DNA from: Sulfurimonas sp.
GTDB lineage: Bacteria > Campylobacterota > Campylobacteria > Campylobacterales > Sulfurimonadaceae
Assembly: GCA_027044845.1 (NCBI GenBank)
Contig: JALUBM010000042.1
Location: 1-9,875, forward strand
Direction of reading: 5' to 3'
Length of the DNA: 9,875 nucleotides
Position numbers and translations under genes: made by a program. The notes beneath the pieces are model-generated. The model was not told the DNA's origin. It ran no database searches and saw only the letters and a list, made by a program, of their open reading frames with translations. Below are positions 1-6,177 of this stretch, one piece after another. Position 1 is the first letter of the stretch. Every line of letters begins with the position of its first letter.

Positions 1-401
1 TGTTTTGTATTTAAAAAGGTATGTGTAAGATATTTTTCATATGCTTGCGTGCGTTTTTTGAGCCTTTCATAATCCTGATAATGGTCAATTTTTCGCACCA
101 ATTCTTCAATCATAAACGGCTTAAGTATATAGTCTTTCGCTCCTGCACTCAACGGCTTGGAAACAGTGTCATTGCTAATATATGAAACCATCAAAATAAC
201 AATAGAATTTTTAAATGTTTCTATTATAGGATTAAAATCCTGTCCATTAATATTGGTTGAAAGTAGTACTACATCGTAACTATTACTGCCTATTGCATCC
301 CTTGTGGACGTACACATTTCACATGTATGACCTAATTCTCCTAGTTTTGTTGCTATACTTTGAGCTAAATAAACTTCATTTTCTATAATTAATATCTTCA
401 T
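1..401 (-). CDS. Atypical orphan response regulator, HP1021/Cj1608-like (3' end beyond window)
   Basis: Reading from the ATG at 401 towards position 1, an open frame of 133 codons encodes a receiver domain that begins MKILIIENE and contains DVVLLSTNING and, near residue 90, KDYILKPF. The alpha/beta receiver pattern is clear, but the residue that should be the phosphoacceptor aspartate is Ser48, and the usual acidic pair near residue 7 is Glu-Asn. The conserved lysine (Lys94) is kept. The protein is therefore probably not controlled by normal phosphorylation. In Helicobacter and Campylobacter the gene next to ispDF (HP1021, Cj1608) is an orphan regulator known for lacking the phosphoacceptor and, in H. 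pylori, for binding oriC and responding to redox state; order and features match. Cys27 and Cys30 form a CxxC. The ATG lies one base after the ispDF stop and has an AGGA just upstream, so the two genes are cotranscribed and probably translationally coupled. The DNA-binding C-terminal domain lies outside the window. Confidence 0.85.
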   Translation of the reverse strand, partial: MKILIIENEVYLAQSIATKLGELGHTCEMCTSTRDAIGSNSYDVVLLSTNINGQDFNPIIETFKNSIVILMVSYISNDTVSKPLSAGAKDYILKPFMIEELVRKIDHYQDYERLKKRTQAYEKYLTHTFLNTK

Positions 402-402
402 T

Positions 403-1527
403 TTATCCTATTTTCTTCCAGTTAAAATATTTTAAATTTGCATTCGCAATAACACCAACACCTTCAGCTCTACCTATAAAACCAAGTTTTTCTGTCGTTG
501 TTGCTTTAATATTGACCCTTGCTTTGTCAATTTTTAGTATCTCTGCAATTGTTTGCCTCATCTTATTTTTATAGCTTCCTATCCTCGGCTTTTGTGCAGC
601 TATTGTTATATCTACATTGATGATTTCAAAACCATAAGAATAAATTTTTGCTACTACAGCTTTAAGTAGCTGTTTTGAATCTATACCTTTGTATGTATTA
701 TCATTATCAGGAAAAAGCATTCCAATATCACCCATTCCTGCAGCACCCAAAAGTGCATCTATCAAAGAGTGCAACACTACATCGCCATCGCTATGTGCTT
801 TAAAACCATACTGCGATTTTATTTTTACACCACCTAAAAACATTTCTCCTTTGTCATCAAAGGCATGAACATCAAAGCCATTTCCACTAAAGATGTCACT
901 TGATGGTTCGCTTAAACACGGCAATTTATTTAAATCTTGTATAAAAGTAATTTTAGAAGCTTTTTCATCACCGAGTACAAATTCACGAGTACCACCATAA
1001 GCTACAATGGCACTACTTTCGTCTGTAAATTTTGTAGATGTGTGCAATGCTTTTTTGAGTATTAGAGTTCGGGTTAACTGTGGAGTTTGGATTCTTTTTA
1101 CTTTTTCTCTATCTATTGTAGAATTTTCATAAACAATAGTATCTGTTATGTGTAAATAAGGAACGATACAATCAGCAGTTCCTCTTTTAGCAAGTATTCT
1201 TTGCAACATTGTTTCAGATATACAAGCTCTAGCGACATCACTTACAAGAACATATTCACTCTCTACATGGAACAAAGCATTTTGTAACGATGCTTGTCTG
1301 GTGTCACCACCCTCTACAAAATTATACTCTGCATAATTTTGCATAAAGGGAATATCGTCTTTTGCAGCGACTAAAATGATTTTAGAAAAAAGACCACTTT
1401 GTAAAAAGTTCTCTGCTACAAATTGCCACAATGGTTTGTGCTCTATTCGTAACCATTGTTTTTTCACAGTGCTATCAAAACGGCTTGAACTACCAGCTGA
1501 CAATAATATAAGCGTTAAATCAGACAA
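403..1527 (-). CDS. ispDF: Bifunctional IspD/IspF (MEP cytidylyltransferase + MECDP synthase)
   Basis: This 374-residue fusion catalyses two non-consecutive steps of the cytosolic MEP isoprenoid pathway: transfer of CMP to 2-C-methyl-D-erythritol 4-phosphate (IspD) and formation of the 2,4-cyclodiphosphate (IspF). The IspD half (about 1-210) has the nucleotide-binding LSAGSSSRF at 9-17, KKQW at 22-25, a GGDTRQASLQNAL stretch at 73-85 and TPQ at 148-150. The IspF half (about 214-366) has FDVH with metal ligands Asp219 and His221, HSDGDVVLH with His245 and ligand His253, GDIGMLFPD at 266-274, and KATTTEKLGFIGRAEG at 341-356. The start is a TTG: AGGAGG sits four bases upstream and an in-frame TAA immediately precedes it, so no longer form is possible. 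Fused ispDF is usual in Campylobacterota and also occurs in some Alphaproteobacteria. It is the first gene of an operon with the downstream regulator. Confidence 0.97.
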   Translation of the reverse strand: MSDLTLILLSAGSSSRFDSTVKKQWLRIEHKPLWQFVAENFLQSGLFSKIILVAAKDDIPFMQNYAEYNFVEGGDTRQASLQNALFHVESEYVLVSDVARACISETMLQRILAKRGTADCIVPYLHITDTIVYENSTIDREKVKRIQTPQLTRTLILKKALHTSTKFTDESSAIVAYGGTREFVLGDEKASKITFIQDLNKLPCLSEPSSDIFSGNGFDVHAFDDKGEMFLGGVKIKSQYGFKAHSDGDVVLHSLIDALLGAAGMGDIGMLFPDNDNTYKGIDSKQLLKAVVAKIYSYGFEIINVDITIAAQKPRIGSYKNKMRQTIAEILKIDKARVNIKATTTEKLGFIGRAEGVGVIANANLKYFNWKKIG

Positions 1528-1531
1528 TTAG

Positions 1532-1537
1532 CCTCCT
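1532..1537 (-). promoter_or_regulatory. Consensus Shine-Dalgarno fixing the TTG start of ispDF
   Basis: The minus strand reads AGGAGG, then CTAA, then TTG. The spacing of four bases and the in-frame stop directly before the TTG decide the start codon. Confidence 0.85.
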
Positions 1538-1558
1538 TTACTGTAAAAGTGTTACGAA

Positions 1559-1564
1559 ATTATA
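1559..1564 (-). promoter_or_regulatory. -10 box of the ispDF-regulator operon
   Basis: A perfect TATAAT lies on the minus strand 31 bases upstream of the ispDF start, predicting a leader of about 25 nt. No TTGACA-like -35 is visible at the expected distance, which is usual for sigma-70 promoters in Campylobacterota, where the upstream element is often replaced by A/T-rich DNA, as seen here. Confidence 0.6.
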
Positions 1565-1682
1565 CACTTCTAATTCTTTTTTTATCTTAAATAGGAAAAT
1601 TAGGTAGTTCAATTTTAAAATATTAAATTCATTTTTAATGCCCTCTTGCCATTTTTTCTTTTCTTGCTATAAAATATATGTA

Positions 1683-1997
1683 TTATGTTGTTATATCTAG
1701 TTTCTTATAATCCACCTTTTCAAATATCTTTTTAAGGATGCGTTCACTATCTTCTTTTGATAAATCAGCAATCGATTTTTTCCCGTCATACCCAACACTT
1801 TGTAAAAAACTTTGAAAATCTTGAAAATTTGAAACTATTTTATCAATTGTTTCATCGACGCCTGTCTGCTTTGTATTGACATGTAATGCTATCTCTTTCG
1901 CATTTTGAGCTATCTCTTTTTTTATCTCTTTTACTTCATCAAGAGAAAGCTTTTTCGTATATAAATTTTTTATTGCACTATTTGATGATATATTCAT
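1683..1997 (-). CDS. Small helical protein of unknown function
   Basis: The product is a 104-residue, highly charged, lysine-rich protein with no signal peptide or membrane segment, so it is probably cytoplasmic. Residues 18-40 (LSLDEVKEIKKEIAQNAKEI and onward) look like a long amphipathic helix; residues 50-70 (IDKIVSNFQDFQSFLQSVGY) and 78-95 look like two more. I do not recognise a characterised family. The general style (MNISSN start, FQDFQSFLQSVGYDGK followed by an acidic C-terminal helix) resembles short hypothetical proteins I associate with Campylobacterota, but this is memory only. The start is weak: no Shine-Dalgarno precedes the ATG at 1997, and an in-frame TGA lies six codons upstream; there is no internal ATG, so this is the only ATG start. 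It is divergent from the cold shock gene, with 214 bases between them, and upstream of ispDF on the same strand with a separate promoter in between. Confidence 0.7.
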   Translation of the reverse strand: MNISSNSAIKNLYTKKLSLDEVKEIKKEIAQNAKEIALHVNTKQTGVDETIDKIVSNFQDFQSFLQSVGYDGKKSIADLSKEDSERILKKIFEKVDYKKLDITT

Positions 1998-2086
1998 ACA
2001 TGCAATATCGGTTTTTCATAAAATTTCTTAACTTCAAAAAGAATTTATCTAAATTTGATAATTTATTTGGTTATTTTAAAAAAATC

Positions 2087-2095
2087 TGATATACT
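2087..2095 (+). promoter_or_regulatory. Extended -10 promoter of the cold shock gene
   Basis: The sequence TGATATACT is an extended -10 (TG-n-TATACT) preceded by an A/T-rich stretch that includes a run of seven A residues. A weak TTGGTT lies 17 bases upstream. Initiation near 2102 would give a leader of about 110 nt before the ATG at 2212, a length typical of cold shock transcripts. The 1998-2211 interval contains no gene that I can support. Confidence 0.5.
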
Positions 2096-2106
2096 GTTGC
2101 CAAGTG

Positions 2107-2131
2107 AAAGATGAGGCGTGAATTCATCTTT
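2107..2131 (+). promoter_or_regulatory. Hairpin at the 5' end of the cold shock leader
   Basis: AAAGATGA at 2107-2114 and TCATCTTT at 2124-2131 pair perfectly over eight bases around a nine-base loop. It starts only a few bases after the predicted transcription start, so it would sit at the 5' end of the mRNA, where it could protect against decay or act as a temperature-sensitive structure. The role is inference; the pairing is seen. Confidence 0.45.
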
Positions 2132-2211
2132 AGTGTGATTTTTGATCTATGTGTTAAAACCTCCTAAAGACTCTCCCAATTTTTTGACAAATTTATATAC
2201 AAGGCTAGACA

Positions 2212-2430
2212 ATGGCAGAATTACAGGACGGATCAGTTAAATGGTTCAACGATGAAAAAGGTTATGGTTTTATTCAACAAGACAACGGTGGAAAAGATGT
2301 ATTTGTACACTTTCGTCAAGTAAATAATAATGGTGGTGGACGTGTTTCACTTGCTGAAGGTCAAAGAGTAACTTTCGAAGTTGGTGAAGGTCAAAAAGGC
2401 CCACAAGCTGAGAATGTAACTCCACTTTAG
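2212..2430 (+). CDS. cspA: CspA-family cold shock protein
   Basis: The product is a 72-residue single cold shock domain, the full usual length (about 65-75). It is a five-stranded OB-fold that binds single-stranded RNA and DNA and acts as an RNA chaperone in the cytoplasm. The aromatic nucleic-acid-binding surface is intact: VKWFN at 9-13, RNP1 KGYGFI at 16-21 and RNP2 VFVHF at 30-34; the C-terminus [12 protein letters not shown] is typical. An AAGG lies seven bases before the ATG. It is a single-gene transcript with its own promoter, a long leader and a downstream intrinsic terminator. Whether it is cold-induced or constitutive cannot be told from sequence, and the symbol denotes the family rather than a specific paralogue. 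Confidence 0.95.
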   Translation: MAELQDGSVKWFNDEKGYGFIQQDNGGKDVFVHFRQVNNNGGGRVSLAEGQRVTFEVGEGQKGPQAENVTPL

Positions 2431-2448
2431 TAGTTAACTTCACACCTT

Positions 2449-2479
2449 TTATACAGACTTTTATGTCTGTATAATTTTT
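2449..2479 (+). terminator. Intrinsic terminator after the cold shock gene
   Basis: TTATACAGAC at 2449-2458 and GTCTGTATAA at 2465-2474 form a perfect ten-base stem with a six-base loop, followed on the plus strand by TTTTT and a second T-rich run. It lies between the convergent cold shock and ackA genes. On the minus strand the same hairpin begins just after the ackA stop but has no T-run behind it, so it should terminate the plus strand best. Confidence 0.85.
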
Positions 2480-3514
2480 CTATTTTTTTAAAACTTCTAA
2501 ACACTCATTTACAATTTGCAACTCTTCATCCGTTTTTATAACGAATGATCTTATATTTTTAAGTATTTTATTATTCATCACTGATTCTCTGACGTAGTGA
2601 GAATTTTCACCGATACCGCCACTAAATATAATGGCATCCACATTTTCAAGCACAACCATATATGCACCTATATATTTTTGAATACGACGCACCATAATAT
2701 CTAATGCCAATTTTGCTTTGTCATCTTTTCGTTTTTCTATATTCCTTACATCATTTTCACCACATAAACCGAGTAATCCCGATTCTTTATTGAGCAGAGT
2801 ATTGACCTTATCAGAGTTAAAATCCAACTCATTTTGCAAATACAATACAATAGCAGGGTCAATATCACCACAACGAGAACCCATTACAAGCCCTTCAAGA
2901 GGCGTAAAGCCCATAGAAGTATCACAGCTTTTTCCATTTTTAATCGCACAGGCACTTGCACCGTTTCCCAGATGTAAGGTAATGATATTCGTCTTTGCAA
3001 CATCTTTTGTAAGTAATTGAGCGGCTTTTTGTAAAAGATAGGCATGCGAGGTTCCGTGAAAACCGTAACGGCGGATTTGGCGTTTTTCATACATTGCATA
3101 CGGCAAAGCATAGACAAATGCCTCTTTTGGCAATGTTGCATGAAAAGCTGTGTCAAAAACGGCTATTTGTGGGATATTGGGTGCTTTTTGACGCACAACT
3201 CGGATGCCCTCCAAATTTGCAGGGTTATGTAGAGGTGCTAAAGGTATCAAATCTTTTATTGCTTCAATTACCTCATCATCTATCAATACGGAATTTCTAA
3301 ATCTCTCTCCGCCGTGAACGACTCTATGCCCTACCGCATCAATCTCTGTAAAGTTTACATGTAAACACTCTATCGCCTCAAAATGATTTTGTATAAGGGA
3401 GTCTTTTTCACCAATATGCTCCACGACTTTACTACACAGTACCTTTTCACTCGGAATTTCAAAGAGTTTAAATTTTAACGAAGAACTTCCCGAATTTATA
3501 ACAGCGATTTTCAT
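2480..3514 (-). CDS. ackA: Acetate kinase (compact form)
   Basis: Acetate kinase converts acetyl phosphate and ADP to acetate and ATP, or the reverse, in the cytosol. The start at 3514 gives MKIAVINSGSSSLKFKLFE, the expected N-terminus; its ATG overlaps the pta stop as ATGA, with GGGGA seven bases upstream. A longer frame opening at 3577 only reads across the end of pta. Family residues are present: Asn7 and Ser10-12 (phosphate loop), Arg64 in GHRVVHGGE, Asp121 in VFDTAFH, His153 in YGFHGTSH, HLGNGAS at 181-187, Arg214 in MGSRCGDIDP, FSGGIGENS at 297-305 and Glu330/331 in TDEEL. The protein is only 344 residues against about 400 normally. Roughly 27 residues are missing before Arg64 and about as many between GIGENS and TDEEL, while the core is collinear. 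It is the last gene of the pta-ackA operon. Confidence 0.95.
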   Translation of the reverse strand: MKIAVINSGSSSLKFKLFEIPSEKVLCSKVVEHIGEKDSLIQNHFEAIECLHVNFTEIDAVGHRVVHGGERFRNSVLIDDEVIEAIKDLIPLAPLHNPANLEGIRVVRQKAPNIPQIAVFDTAFHATLPKEAFVYALPYAMYEKRQIRRYGFHGTSHAYLLQKAAQLLTKDVAKTNIITLHLGNGASACAIKNGKSCDTSMGFTPLEGLVMGSRCGDIDPAIVLYLQNELDFNSDKVNTLLNKESGLLGLCGENDVRNIEKRKDDKAKLALDIMVRRIQKYIGAYMVVLENVDAIIFSGGIGENSHYVRESVMNNKILKNIRSFVIKTDEELQIVNECLEVLKK

Positions 3515-5595
3515 GAGGTTTCCCCTGCTTGAATTGCTGTTATTGCAACTGTATTGACAATATCCTCTACCAAGCAACCTCTGCTTAAATCATTAACTGG
3601 TTTTTTAAGCCCCTGCAAAACAGGTCCTATAGCAATGGCTCCACTTGAACGCTGCACAGCTTTATAAGTATTATTCCCCGTATTTAAATCAGGGAATATA
3701 AATACCGTTGCTTTCCCTGCTACTTTTGAGTTTGGCAGTTTAATCTTTGCGACACTTTTATCTATTGCTGCATCATACTGTATAGGACCTTCGACAAAAA
3801 AATCAGGTCTTTTTTGCTGCACTATTTTTGTCGCTTCTCTAACCTTATCCACATCTGTACCATGTCCACTCTCTCCCGTCGAATATGAAAGCATAGCAAT
3901 TTTTGGCTCAATCCCAAATATTTTGGCACTCTGTGCCGAAGCAATTGCAATTTTGGCAAGCGTCTCAGCATCTGGATCTTTATTAAGTGCACAATCACCA
4001 TACACCAATACTTTTGTCTTTAAACACATAAAAAAGACACTCGAAACAACAGAAAAACTAGGTTTTGTTTTTATAATCTGTAATGCAGGACGAATGGTAT
4101 CTGCCGTTGCATGGATGGCACCGCTAACCATTCCATCGGCATAACCAAAATAGACCATCATTGTCGCAAAATAGTTTACATGGAACATAGCATCTTTTGC
4201 TGCCTCTTTTGTCAAACCTTTATGCTTTCTTAATTCATAAAATACATCTATAAATTTTTCTATGAACGGAAATGTTAAATGATTGACTATCGTGGCAGCG
4301 GACAAATCAAGTCCAAGACGCATATAACGTCCCTTTAGTTCTTCTTCATCACCTATAAAAATTATATCAGCAACCTTTCTTCTTAAAATTATCTCAGCTG
4401 CTCTAAGGATTCTTTCATCGCTTGATTCAGGCAAAACAATTCTTTTTTTGTTTTGTGAAGCCATAAAAAAAAGTTTATACTCAAACATTTGCGGAGTCAT
4501 AACATCATTATAGGTTGTAGCAATCTTTTCTTCTATGTGTATAAGATTAACACTACTATTAAAAAGTCCGAGTGCGAGTGCAATTTTTCTCTCAGAATTA
4601 ACACGTAATCTTGAGTGAACTTTCATAATATTTTTTGCTGTTTCAAAGGTGTCTGTATCAGCACGCAAAATAGGTACTTTAAAACTATTCAATCCCACTA
4701 TAAGCTTTTGTATATTTTTATTAAGCTTCATACTAAAAGGAAAAACAATCGCACTAATATTTGGATAACTCGAAGAGTGTAATGCACCAAAAAGCCCTAA
4801 TATAATATCTGACCTATCAGCAGGAACAATAATTAAATCTTCTTCTTCAATATATTCTAAAAAATTATCAAGCGTGAGTGCTGCAACTTTTACATTTTTT
4901 ATCACTCTTGTACGGTCATATTCTTCAAGCATAACCTCTTTTGCACCGAGTGTATCTATCACATCATCTATCGTGGGCAGGTTCAACTCTCGTACTTCTT
5001 GTAATTGATAAATCGTATAAGAAACTTTTTCAAACATTTTTTGTAACTGTAGATATTTTTCATCATTGACACGGTTAATAAAGGTAGCAAAATGAGTACA
5101 TCCCTCAGATGTCAAGTATTCATTCTCTATCAAAACATTTTCATATATTTCTTTAGTCGTTGCATTATCACTTTTGATAATATTTATCATCGGTGCCGCA
5201 AAATTTTGGGCAATTTTTACATTCAAATCATAACTGATAGTCGAAGTTAAAAAAGAACGCCTGATACCCTCACATAAAACAAAATCATACTCTCGCTCAA
5301 GTTTTTTAAACTTCTCTATCAAAGCGGTTATTAGGTAATTATCCTGCTTTTGAGCAATAATCTCCTCAACCTCTTTAATGTCAAAACCGTAACAATCCTC
5401 ATAGTTCATATCTAAATTGTAACGCTCTAAAATAAAGTTTATATCCCCGTCTCGTTCGGTTTTATCAAAGATAATAGGACGGAAAAAAGCGACACGGTGC
5501 AGTTTTCTTTTTAGAATTTCCATTATTCCCATAGAGACAAAAAGTGTTCCTGCATTTTTTTCCTGTGCAGATATATAGAGTGACTTTATTTTCAT
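3511..5595 (-). CDS. pta: Phosphate acetyltransferase, long three-domain type
   Basis: Pta interconverts acetyl-CoA plus phosphate and acetyl phosphate plus CoA in the cytosol, supplying AckA. The 694-residue product has the E. coli-type layout: an N-terminal dethiobiotin-synthetase-like domain (about 1-205) with a degenerate P-loop region, a DRTGG-type regulatory domain (about 213-325, with VPADRSDIILGLFGALHSS), and the catalytic PTA domain (about 370-690). The last contains RIVLPESSDERILRAA, FGYADGMVSGA, YGDCALNKDP, SYSTGESGHGTDVDKVREAT and GPVLQGLKKPVNDLSRG with the conserved Ser-Arg pair. Two ATGs lie close together; I chose the second (5595) because AGGAG is six bases before it but abuts the one at 5601. 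The gene order pta-ackA is as in Campylobacter and reversed from E. coli. A weak TAGAAT at 5615-5620 (minus) is the only -10 candidate I see upstream. Confidence 0.96.
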   Translation of the reverse strand: MKIKSLYISAQEKNAGTLFVSMGIMEILKRKLHRVAFFRPIIFDKTERDGDINFILERYNLDMNYEDCYGFDIKEVEEIIAQKQDNYLITALIEKFKKLEREYDFVLCEGIRRSFLTSTISYDLNVKIAQNFAAPMINIIKSDNATTKEIYENVLIENEYLTSEGCTHFATFINRVNDEKYLQLQKMFEKVSYTIYQLQEVRELNLPTIDDVIDTLGAKEVMLEEYDRTRVIKNVKVAALTLDNFLEYIEEEDLIIVPADRSDIILGLFGALHSSSYPNISAIVFPFSMKLNKNIQKLIVGLNSFKVPILRADTDTFETAKNIMKVHSRLRVNSERKIALALGLFNSSVNLIHIEEKIATTYNDVMTPQMFEYKLFFMASQNKKRIVLPESSDERILRAAEIILRRKVADIIFIGDEEELKGRYMRLGLDLSAATIVNHLTFPFIEKFIDVFYELRKHKGLTKEAAKDAMFHVNYFATMMVYFGYADGMVSGAIHATADTIRPALQIIKTKPSFSVVSSVFFMCLKTKVLVYGDCALNKDPDAETLAKIAIASAQSAKIFGIEPKIAMLSYSTGESGHGTDVDKVREATKIVQQKRPDFFVEGPIQYDAAIDKSVAKIKLPNSKVAGKATVFIFPDLNTGNNTYKAVQRSSGAIAIGPVLQGLKKPVNDLSRGCLVEDIVNTVAITAIQAGETS

Positions 5596-5601
5596 TTGCA
5601 T

Positions 5602-5606
5602 CTCCT
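5602..5606 (-). promoter_or_regulatory. Shine-Dalgarno selecting the second ATG of pta
   Basis: AGGAG on the minus strand is immediately followed by one ATG (5601), too close to be used efficiently, and six bases later by a second in-frame ATG (5595). Spacing favours the second, removing two residues from the longest reading. Confidence 0.7.
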
Positions 5607-5692
5607 ATAGTACAATTCTATCTAAAAAATGGATGAGTATGTGTATTTGTGGAAATAATTTAGATTTTAGTGAGTGCTGTGGCAGATAAAAA

Positions 5693-6109
5693 TCAAATAA
5701 TTTTAACAAACAAATAGCTCTTTTTTATAAAGCCCTCTTTTTTATAAAAATTGTGTGCCTCTTTTCTTTGCAGTCCTGATGAAAGCACAAGATTTTCACA
5801 GGCAGCAGTTTTAGCATAATCTTTGAGATACTCCAGCATCATTTTTCCATACCCTTGCAAGCGGTATTTTTCATCTGTGACCAAATCAAAAATGTATAAA
5901 TGCCTTTTATGATACAAATTTGTCTGTACAGCAACTCCCGCATAACATACCAATTCACCCCGTTCAAGTATGCCAAACATTTTATATTCCATGTGACGCA
6001 TATCATAAATAAGGTCTTCAAACTCTCTATAAGTCAGCCCAGTGCGAAGTTGTTTTACTACATCATAAACGCTATAAAGCTCTTTTAGTGTCATTTGTCT
6101 TATTTGCAT
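5693..6109 (-). CDS. GNAT-family N-acetyltransferase
   Basis: The 138-residue protein is a single GNAT domain that would transfer an acetyl group from acetyl-CoA to an amine; the acceptor is unknown. Visible features are the N-terminal IRQMTLKELYSVYDVV (beta1-alpha1), the strand YIFDLVTDEKYR (72-83), the acetyl-CoA pyrophosphate loop RLQGYG at 83-88 fitting R/Q-x-x-G-x-G/A, the helix KMMLEYLKDYA after it, and HNFYKKEGF at 119-127 with the usual Tyr122. The length is normal for a minimal GNAT. No convincing Shine-Dalgarno precedes the ATG at 6109; a second in-frame ATG is at 6094, but starting there would cut the first strand. It lies 97 bases upstream of pta on the same strand, so cotranscription is possible but not shown. 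A role in small-molecule or protein-lysine acetylation cannot be separated by sequence. Confidence 0.85.
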   Translation of the reverse strand: MQIRQMTLKELYSVYDVVKQLRTGLTYREFEDLIYDMRHMEYKMFGILERGELVCYAGVAVQTNLYHKRHLYIFDLVTDEKYRLQGYGKMMLEYLKDYAKTAACENLVLSSGLQRKEAHNFYKKEGFIKKSYLFVKII

Positions 6110-6144
6110 AGCATATAATAACCAAATATTTATAATAATTTCGA

Positions 6145-6150
6145 TATAAT
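6145..6150 (+). promoter_or_regulatory. -10 box of the ABC-F operon
   Basis: A perfect TATAAT lies 28 bases before the ATG at 6178, predicting a leader of about 20 nt. There is no -35 match, and the 68-base divergent gap is almost entirely A/T. AGG at 6168-6170 is the ribosome-binding site, seven bases from the ATG. The minus-strand promoter of the GNAT gene must lie in the same gap; several TATTAT/TATAAA-like strings there make it ambiguous. Confidence 0.6.
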
Positions 6151-6177
6151 CGCGAAAAATATTATATAGGCAACATT

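Noticed and set aside
1959..2018. A 13-codon minus-strand ORF (ATG near 2018) overlapping the start of the 104-residue gene, as a possible leader peptide.
   Set aside because: It has no ribosome-binding site or attenuator-like structure and no codon bias; it is probably chance in A/T-rich DNA.
1886..2089. Plus-strand ORF of 67 codons overlapping the small minus-strand gene.
   Set aside because: It is antisense to the better-supported gene, its product is a low-complexity mix of hydrophobic residues from A/T-rich DNA, and no ribosome site precedes it.
2160..2166. CCTCCT in the cold shock leader as a possible anti-Shine-Dalgarno sequestering the ribosome site.
   Set aside because: The actual ribosome site is only AAGG, and the potential pairing is too short to claim a switch.
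3515..3577. A longer reading of ackA starting at 3577 with 21 extra residues.
   Set aside because: The extension is out-of-frame pta sequence; the 3514 ATG gives the canonical N-terminus, with ATGA overlap and a GGGGA ribosome-binding site.
5596..5692. Possible terminator or strong promoter between the GNAT gene and pta.
   Set aside because: I found no stem with a T-run and only a weak -10-like TAGAAT without a partner; the interval is too ambiguous to annotate.
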